Assembly: GCA_964459515.1 (NCBI GenBank)
Contig: CAYWML010000051.1
Location: 1 to 9,610 of the forward strand
Length of the DNA stretch: 9,610 bases
Reading direction: 5' to 3'
Source: Scatosoma sp964459515
Lineage (GTDB): Bacteria > Bacillota > Clostridia > Christensenellales > Borkfalkiaceae
This document shows, one piece after another, positions 4,752-9,610 of this stretch (positions are counted from its first letter, which is position 1; the number at the start of each line of letters is the position of its first letter). The position numbers were made by a program, and so were the translations under genes. The notes under the pieces were generated by a model. The model was not told the DNA's origin, searched no databases, and was given only the letters and a program-made list of their open reading frames with translations.

Positions 4752-7190
4752 TCAGCCGACGATGAGATTAATCAAACGACCTTTGACGATAATACATTTT
4801 TTAATCGTTTTGCCGTCGATCGCTTCGGCTATATCGGGATACGCGCAAACGGTGTCGCGAATGTCCTCGTCGGAAAGTCCTTCGGGAATCATCAGTTTTG
4901 CCTTGATTTTGCTGTTGATTTGTACGGCGTATTCCGTTTCGTCTTTTATAAGCGCTTGCTCGTCCAATTCGGGATAGCGTTCCTCGAAGACGGACGTTTT
5001 GTTGCCGTAGACTTGCCAAAGTTCCTCGGTGAAGTGCGGAATAAAGGGGGCAATCATGCGCAACAAATCGCGGATACAGTCTTTATAGAAAATTACGTTT
5101 TTCTCCGTCACTTCGGCGTCGTATTTTTGCAACGCGTTGACGTATTCCATAAGTCTTGCCACGGAAGTGTTGAAAGAGAACGCTTCCACGTCGCGCGTGA
5201 TATTTTTTATGGCAAAATGTTTTGCGTAGTTCAGGTTCTTCTCCGCCGAGCCGAACGCCGTCGTACCGCCGCTAAGTTCCAGCGACTTTCGCACCAAGCG
5301 TTCGATACGGTCGGCGAATTTCGCCACGGATTTAATGCCGTCGTCGCTCCAAGGTCCGCCCTCCGTATAACTGAACCCGAACATGAGGTACAGGCGGAAC
5401 ATATCCGAACCGTATTCCTCTATATAAGTATCGGGGGAAACGACGTTGCCGTGCGATTTCGACATGCGGTTTCCGTCGGGACCGAGGATAATGCCTTGGT
5501 GTACGAGCCGCTTAAACGGTTCGTCGAAGCCGATATATCCCATATCGCGCAAAGCTTTCGTGATGAAGCGCGCGTACAAAAGGTGCATGCAAGCGTGCTC
5601 CGAACCGCCGACGTATACGTCTACGGGCAGCATTTTATCGATGTGTTCTTTGGAAAAAGCTTGTTTGTCGTTGTGCGCGTCGGGATAGCGTAAATAATAC
5701 CAGCTCGAACAAACGAAGGTATCGAGCGTATCGGGATCGCGCGAAGCTTTGCCGCCGCATTGCGGACAGGTACAGTGCATGAAGCCCTCGTGCGAAGCGA
5801 GGGGAGATTTCCCCGTCGGACGGAATTCCACGTCGTAGGGGAGCTTCACGGGCAGATCCTTTTCGGGAACGGGCACGACGCCGCATTTTTCGCAATGGAT
5901 CATGGGAATGGGCGCGCCCCAATACCGCTGACGGGAAACCGACCAATCGCGCAAGCGATAATTCACCTTTTTGCCGCCTTTTCCGAGCTTCGTCAAATGT
6001 AACGCGATGGCGTCGCGCGCTTCGTCGCCCGACAGCCCGTCGAACGAGCCGCTGTTGACGAGAATGCCGTCCTCGCAATAGGGGAGTATCGTTTCGCCGC
6101 CGCGCTTTTGAATGACTTGCGTGACGGGAATGTTGTATTTTTTCGCGAATGCGTAATCGCGCTCGTCGTGCGCCGCGACCGCCATCACCGCGCCCGTGCC
6201 GTAGGAGTACAGCACGTAATCGGCGAGGTATACGGGGATTTGCTTATTCGTCAAAGGGTGCGTTGCGTACGCGCCCGTAAACACGCCCGTTTTCTCGCGA
6301 GCGGTGGAAAGTCTGTCGATGTCGTTGGCTTCGGCGGCGTAGCGTACGTATTCGTCGATGGCAGCCGCGCGTTCGGGGTGCGCCGCTTTTAATTTTTCCA
6401 CGAGCGGATGTTCGGGGGCGAGCACGACGTAGTTTACGCCGAATACCGTGTCGGGGCGGGTGGTAAAGACGGTGATCTCGTCGCCCGTTTCGCAGTCGAA
6501 ACGAATTTCGCAACCCGTAGATTTCCCGATCCAGTTTTTCTGCATGAGTTTGGTCTTTTCGGGCCAATCCAAGCGATCGAGGTCGTTTAACAATTCTTCC
6601 GCGTAGTCGGTAATCTTTAAGAACCATTGCGTCATGTCTTTACGCAGGACGACGGAGTTGCAACGTTCGCATTTGCCGTCCACGACCTGTTCGTTGGCAA
6701 GCACCGTTTCGCAGGAAGGACACCAATTGACGAGGGATTCCTTGCGATAGGCAAGTCCCTTTTTATAGAGCTGCAAAAACAGCCACTGCGTCCACTTGTA
6801 ATAGTTTTCTTCGCAGGTTTTTATCTCCGCGCTCCAATCGAACATCGCGCCCATTTTCCGAAGCTGTTGTTCCATCGTTTCGATATTTTTCTCCGTGGAG
6901 TCCTTCGGATGAATGCCCGTTTTAATCGCGTAGTTTTCCGCCGGCAACCCGAACGCGTCGAAACCCATCGGTTGGAACACTTCGTAGCCCTGCATACGCT
7001 TAAAGCGCGCGTACGTGTCGGTCGGACCGTAGTTGTACCAATGCCCGACGTGCAGTTTCGCCCCCGAAGGGTAGGAGAACATTTCGAGCACGTACAATTT
7101 CTTGTCCGTGTTTTTCTTGTTGAAAACGTTGAGTTTGGATTTTTCCCATTTTGCCTGCCATTTGCTTTCCACAGACTTCATATCCATCAT
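4752..7190 (-). CDS. leuS: Leucyl-tRNA synthetase
   Basis: Cytosolic class I synthetase joining leucine to tRNA-Leu using ATP. The 812 residues are full length for bacterial LeuRS. The class I signature HVGH is at 47-50 and the second signature RMSKS at 575-579. A zinc-type insert has C157-x2-C160 and C174-x2-C177. The CP1 editing domain (about 225-410) carries the threonine-rich TTRPDT (243-248) and GTGAVMAVAAHDERD (331-345), whose last Asp should be the conserved residue that anchors the misacylated amino acid. Further Cys pairs lie at 433/436 and 473-478, and the leucine-specific and anticodon-binding parts follow. ATG 7190 is chosen because GGAGG (7202-7198) lies 7 nt upstream; a second ATG follows directly. 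The gene has its own promoter and no T-box leader. It is convergent with the lipoprotein gene and divergent from the ytxC-like gene. Confidence 0.98.
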   Translation of the reverse strand: MMDMKSVESKWQAKWEKSKLNVFNKKNTDKKLYVLEMFSYPSGAKLHVGHWYNYGPTDTYARFKRMQGYEVFQPMGFDAFGLPAENYAIKTGIHPKDSTEKNIETMEQQLRKMGAMFDWSAEIKTCEENYYKWTQWLFLQLYKKGLAYRKESLVNWCPSCETVLANEQVVDGKCERCNSVVLRKDMTQWFLKITDYAEELLNDLDRLDWPEKTKLMQKNWIGKSTGCEIRFDCETGDEITVFTTRPDTVFGVNYVVLAPEHPLVEKLKAAHPERAAAIDEYVRYAAEANDIDRLSTAREKTGVFTGAYATHPLTNKQIPVYLADYVLYSYGTGAVMAVAAHDERDYAFAKKYNIPVTQVIQKRGGETILPYCEDGILVNSGSFDGLSGDEARDAIALHLTKLGKGGKKVNYRLRDWSVSRQRYWGAPIPMIHCEKCGVVPVPEKDLPVKLPYDVEFRPTGKSPLASHEGFMHCTCPQCGGKASRDPDTLDTFVCSSWYYLRYPDAHNDKQAFSKEHIDKMLPVDVYVGGSEHACMHLLYARFITKALRDMGYIGFDEPFKRLVHQGIILGPDGNRMSKSHGNVVSPDTYIEEYGSDMFRLYLMFGFSYTEGGPWSDDGIKSVAKFADRIERLVRKSLELSGGTTAFGSAEKNLNYAKHFAIKNITRDVEAFSFNTSVARLMEYVNALQKYDAEVTEKNVIFYKDCIRDLLRMIAPFIPHFTEELWQVYGNKTSVFEERYPELDEQALIKDETEYAVQINSKIKAKLMIPEGLSDEDIRDTVCAYPDIAEAIDGKTIKKCIIVKGRLINLIVG

Positions 7191-7266
7191 AACATAACCT
7201 CCGAAACGGGGCTTTTTCGTCGCTTGCCCCTATTCCATATATTTATAATGCTTGCGTTTTGCACCT

Positions 7267-7295
7267 ATTATAAAACATTTTTTTCCGCAAGTCAA
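7267..7295 (-). promoter_or_regulatory. Promoter of leuS
   Basis: On the minus strand a -35 TTGACT (7295-7290), a 17-bp spacer and a perfect -10 TATAAT (7272-7267) predict a start near 7260 and a leader of about 70 nt. That leader is too short for a T-box and contains no T-box sequence, so leuS seems to be expressed without tRNA-sensing control here. Confidence 0.8.
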
Positions 7296-7358
7296 GCAAA
7301 ACGCCGTGCGGAAATGCAAGGGAAATCGTCGAAAGGATAAATAATTTTGTTTTTGCGG

Positions 7359-7366
7359 CATACAAT
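7359..7366 (+). promoter_or_regulatory. Sigma-E-like -10 element upstream of the ytxC-like gene
   Basis: CATACAAT (7359-7366) matches the -10 consensus CATACA(A/C/T)T of the mother-cell sporulation factor sigma-E. The -35 side, AAATAAT at 7339-7345 (13 bp away), matches KMATATT only partly. The housekeeping -35 position (TAAATA) is a poor match. The predicted start falls at or beside the GTG at 7373. Confidence 0.4.
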
Positions 7367-7372
7367 ACTATC

Positions 7373-8071
7373 GTGGAAGAAATAACGATCACGCAAAACG
7401 GCTTTGACGGGCTGTATATGTCCTACCTTCTCGGAAAGCTTCGGGAACGGTTTTCCTTTTTGCCTGCGGAGTTCGAGCTGGCGCGCGAAGGGGCGCATAC
7501 CGAACTCGCCTTAAAGACGGAGCGAGAATATTGCCCGTACGTACGCCGTTTCGCCGAAGGGCATATCGCCGACGTGTTGGCGGTCGGCTATAAATACGCC
7601 TATTTCGACAAACGCTTGCCGCTGCCGCTGTTGACGAAGTTGCAACGGCGCGTTTTGCTGACGGCGTTGGTGGCGGCGGACTATCGGGAGGATCGCAACT
7701 ACGTCGCGCGGCGGCTGAAAGGTTGCGAAAGCTATTGTTTGGACGGCTTTTTCTATTTCCGCTTACGGGAGTTGACGAAACGTTGGGCGGAGGTGGCGGC
7801 GTATATTCCCGCGGACATGGGCGAAGCGGCGACGGAGGGCTTTTTGGAGTTTTTGGCGGAGGACGGCGAAGGCAAGCTGTATTTGAAAAACGGGAAAGTG
7901 TACGACGAGGAGTATCGCGTGGTTACGAAAAGTCTGTTGACGGGCGTTTCGTCGCCGATCGGCGAGATATTGCTCGGCGGAGCGGAGCGCGTCTATTGTT
8001 TCGGGGAAACGGACGGGGAAACGGCGGCTTTTTTGAAAAAATATTACGGAGAAAAGGCGATTTTTTGCTGA
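7373..8071 (+). CDS. ytxC: YtxC-like putative sporulation protein
   Basis: A 232-residue soluble protein without signal peptide or membrane segment. It resembles the YtxC family, found mainly in endospore formers and of unknown biochemical role. The clearest block is CLDGFFYFRLRELTKRW (residues about 122-138), like the family's LDGF-x-x-FRLK signature; it is followed by a helical stretch, a K-x-Y turn region and a C-terminal block ending near a Cys. The gene lies just upstream of thrS, as ytxC does in Bacillus subtilis. It is shorter than B. subtilis YtxC (about 280). The start is GTG at 7373; no in-frame alternative lies just upstream, and ATG 7418 would remove the first 15 residues. Unlike the other protein genes here it has no Shine-Dalgarno at either start. 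The preceding CATACAAT suggests sporulation-specific transcription. Family assignment rests on remembered motifs plus synteny. Confidence 0.68.
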   Translation: MEEITITQNGFDGLYMSYLLGKLRERFSFLPAEFELAREGAHTELALKTEREYCPYVRRFAEGHIADVLAVGYKYAYFDKRLPLPLLTKLQRRVLLTALVAADYREDRNYVARRLKGCESYCLDGFFYFRLRELTKRWAEVAAYIPADMGEAATEGFLEFLAEDGEGKLYLKNGKVYDEEYRVVTKSLLTGVSSPIGEILLGGAERVYCFGETDGETAAFLKKYYGEKAIFC

Positions 8072-8082
8072 AAAGCTTTTCA
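8069..8082. repeat. 14-bp perfect palindrome over the ytxC-like stop codon
   Basis: TGAAAAGCTTTTCA begins with the stop codon TGA and ends 6 bp before the -35 of the thrS promoter. It could be a protein-binding dyad or chance; as an RNA hairpin it has almost no loop, so it is unlikely to be a terminator. Confidence 0.4.
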
Positions 8083-8088
8083 AAACGT

Positions 8089-8117
8089 TTGACAAACGCG
8101 CGGCAAAGGGTTACAAT
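8089..8117 (+). promoter_or_regulatory. Promoter of the thrS T-box transcript
   Basis: A perfect -35 TTGACA (8089-8094), 17-bp spacer and -10 TACAAT (8112-8117) predict a start at about 8121-8124, exactly where the base of T-box stem I begins. thrS is therefore transcribed independently of the gene before it. Confidence 0.85.
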
Positions 8118-8120
8118 ATA

Positions 8121-8332
8121 GGCGTAAAGACAAGTAACGTCGTTGCGTTTCTCACAGAGAGTTCGTCCGCGGCTGCAAGACGGATAGAAACGAACGAAGC
8201 GCGAAACCGCTTTACGTACGAAAAACACAAAACGGGATAAAAGCGGCTGCGAAAAATCGCGGCAATTAAGGTGGAACCGCGCAAATGGTATTTGCGTCCT
8301 TAAACTCGGATAGGGGTTTAAGGGCTTTTTTT
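8121..8332 (+). promoter_or_regulatory. Threonine T-box leader of thrS
   Basis: This cis-acting RNA senses uncharged tRNA-Thr and lets transcription continue into thrS when threonine is short. Stem I closes with CGTAAAG (8123-8129) / CTTTACG (8210-8216). The specifier loop has the S-turn element AGTA (8133-8136) opposite GAA (8203-8205), which is followed by ACC (8206-8208), a Thr codon, as specifier. The upper stem pairs CGTT and CGTTTC with GAAACG and AACG. The T-box sequence AATTAAGGTGGAACCGCG is at 8264-8281. In the antiterminator TTAAGG (8266-8271) pairs with CCTTAA (8298-8303), enclosing a hairpin GCAAAT-GGT-ATTTGC. The acceptor-binding TGGA is at 8272-8275. The same CCTTAA is used by the terminator, giving the usual switch. 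Confidence 0.95.
8296..8332 (+). terminator. T-box regulatory terminator
   Basis: A 10-bp stem (8296-8305 with 8316-8325, one T-G pair) closes a 10-nt loop and is followed by seven T (8326-8332). Its 5' arm contains the CCTTAA also needed by the antiterminator, so it forms only when charged or no tRNA-Thr is bound. Confidence 0.93.
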
Positions 8333-8374
8333 ATACGAAAACCGAGAAAAAATCAATCGTTTTACGGAGGAATT

Positions 8375-9610
8375 ATGAAAGTTATATTAAAGAACGGCGA
8401 CGGGATAGAGCTGGAAAACGGCGCGACGGCTATGCAGGCGGCGCAGGCTATATCCGAAGGCTTGGCAAGAAACGCGATTTGCGCAAAGGTAAACGGCGCG
8501 CTCGTCGATCTTTCGCACGTTTTGCGGGAGGGCGATACGCTGGAAATCGTAACGCTGAAAGATAAAGAGGGCTTGCAGGTGTATCGCCATACGGCGGCGC
8601 ACGTGCTCGCGCAGGCGTTAAAGACGATTTATCCCACGTGCAAGCTGTCTATCGGGCCTGTCATCGAAAACGGCTTCTATTACGACGTGGATTTCGTCAC
8701 GCCGATTACGCAGGCGGACCTTGCCAAAGTGGAAACGGAAATGCAGAAGATTATCAAAAGCAACTTGCCCATCGAACGGTTCGAGTTGCCGCGCGCGGAA
8801 GCCATCGCGCTTATGGATGGTTACAGCGAGGACTATAAAGTGGAGCTTATCGAAGATCTTCCCGAGGACGTCACCATTTCTTTCTATAAGCAAGGCGGTT
8901 TCACCGATCTTTGCCGCGGACCGCACCTTCCCTCTACGGGAAAAATCAAGGCGTTTAAGCTGACGAGCATTGCCGGCGCGTATTGGAGAGGGGACGAGCA
9001 TAACAAAATGCTCACCCGTATTTACGGCACGGCATTCGCGAAAAAGGACGAAATGGACGCTTATTTCACGATGCTCGAAGAAGCGAAGAAGCGCGACCAT
9101 ACGAAGCTCGGCAAAGAATTGGGCATTTTCGCTATCATGAACGAGGGAAAGGGTTTGCCTTTCTTCTTGCCGAACGGCATGGTGCTGAAAAACGCCCTCG
9201 TCGATTATTGGAGAGAGATACATGCGCGCGAAGGCTACGTGGAGATCCAAACGCCGATTATGTTGAACAGAACGCTTTGGGAAACGTCGGGACATTGGTT
9301 TCACTATCGCGACAATATGTATACGACCAAAGTGGACGAAGAGGATTTTGCCATTAAGCCCATGAATTGCCCGGGCAGTATTTTGGTGTATAAAAACGAA
9401 CCGCACAGCTATAAAGACCTGCCTATTCGCATGGGCGAATTGGGCATCGTGCACCGCCACGAAAAATCGGGGCAGTTGCACGGCTTGTTCCGCGTGCGTT
9501 GCTTTACGCAGGACGACGCGCACATCTTCATGACGAGGGAGCAGATTAAGGACGAGATCAAAGGCGTCGTGCGTTTGATCAACGAAGTATATACGCTGTT
9601 CGGGTTCAAG
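8375..9610 (+). CDS. thrS: Threonyl-tRNA synthetase, N-terminal 412 residues (cut by window end)
   Basis: Class II synthetase joining threonine to tRNA-Thr. The frame is open from ATG 8375 to the window end, 412 of roughly 640 residues. GGAGG (8366-8370) lies 4 nt upstream of the ATG. An N-terminal TGS domain covers about 1-62. The second additional (editing) domain follows with HTAAH (H72, H76) and DLCRGPH (C180, H184), the four residues that clear mischarged Ser-tRNA. YWRGDEHNKMLTRIYG (203-218) ends this domain. The catalytic core begins at about 245: motif 1 near LVDYWREIHAREGYVEIQTP, then motif 2 with RHEKSGQLHGLFRVRCFTQD (361-380). C332 (in MNCPG) and H383 (in DDAHIF) are the first two ligands of the active-site zinc that binds threonine. 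The third ligand, motif 3 and the anticodon-binding domain are outside the window. Expression is controlled by the T-box in front of it. Confidence 0.98.
   Translation, partial: MKVILKNGDGIELENGATAMQAAQAISEGLARNAICAKVNGALVDLSHVLREGDTLEIVTLKDKEGLQVYRHTAAHVLAQALKTIYPTCKLSIGPVIENGFYYDVDFVTPITQADLAKVETEMQKIIKSNLPIERFELPRAEAIALMDGYSEDYKVELIEDLPEDVTISFYKQGGFTDLCRGPHLPSTGKIKAFKLTSIAGAYWRGDEHNKMLTRIYGTAFAKKDEMDAYFTMLEEAKKRDHTKLGKELGIFAIMNEGKGLPFFLPNGMVLKNALVDYWREIHAREGYVEIQTPIMLNRTLWETSGHWFHYRDNMYTTKVDEEDFAIKPMNCPGSILVYKNEPHSYKDLPIRMGELGIVHRHEKSGQLHGLFRVRCFTQDDAHIFMTREQIKDEIKGVVRLINEVYTLFGFK

Noticed and set aside
4920..5693. 257-codon open frame on the plus strand
   Set aside because: Antisense to the leuS catalytic and C-terminal regions, with shadow-type composition and no start signals.
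7191..7266. Possible T-box leader for leuS
   Set aside because: The leader from the strong promoter is only about 70 nt and has no AGGTGGNACCGCG-type sequence or terminator switch.
6627..7340. 237-codon open frame on the plus strand
   Set aside because: It is antisense to the conserved N-terminal part of leuS and has no Shine-Dalgarno or recognisable domain; its Arg/Phe/His-rich composition is typical of a shadow frame.
8618..9523. 301-codon open frame on the minus strand
   Set aside because: It lies wholly opposite the thrS coding sequence, whose motifs are unmistakable; no promoter, ribosome site or domain supports it.

Overview
The window reads as a chromosomal segment of a Gram-positive, endospore-forming bacterium, most likely a member of the Clostridia. 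The grounds are a classic T-box leader on thrS, a YtxC-type sporulation gene next to thrS (the neighbourhood known from Bacillus), strong purine-rich Shine-Dalgarno sites, near-consensus housekeeping promoters with 17-bp spacers, and a one-polypeptide iron-sulfur serine dehydratase. Species cannot be read from the sequence. A gut or similar anaerobic habitat is only a guess from the BspA-like surface protein and the oxygen-sensitive dehydratase.

Layout. At the left edge lies most of a tRNA-Asp(GTC) gene on the minus strand with its own strong promoter. Next come an L-serine dehydratase (minus) with its own promoter and a leader made of two hairpins, and a small XRE-family repressor (minus). 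The repressor gene is divergent from an 847-residue BspA-like lipoprotein (plus). The shared control region holds back-to-back promoters and an inverted repeat that is a good operator candidate. After the lipoprotein come a probable terminator and a perfect 17-bp hairpin, then the convergent leucyl-tRNA synthetase leuS (minus). leuS is divergent from a ytxC-like gene (plus). That gene is followed at once by the thrS promoter, a complete threonine T-box leader and the first 412 codons of thrS (plus), cut by the window end.

How the parts relate. leuS, thrS, tRNA-Asp and serine dehydratase are housekeeping or central metabolism, and each has its own promoter. The accessory part is the repressor plus lipoprotein pair, about 1.57-4.66 kb. 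The lipoprotein is built from a duplicated signal peptide with two candidate lipidation cysteines, an array of Cys/His repeats, an Ig-like domain and BspA-type leucine-rich repeats. It shows recent repeat-driven change at two scales: an exact 42-bp tandem duplication, and a 269-bp block repeated 444 bp away with only four mismatches. One sampled row of it is clearly more AT-rich than a sampled row of the ytxC gene.

The points most worth a second look are the duplicated lipoprotein signal, the Cys/His repeat array, the repressor/lipoprotein operator, and the ytxC-like gene. The last has no Shine-Dalgarno, begins with GTG, and sits seven bases after a perfect match to the sporulation sigma-E -10 consensus, so its mRNA may be leaderless. 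No CRISPR array, transposase, phage gene or defence system was found.
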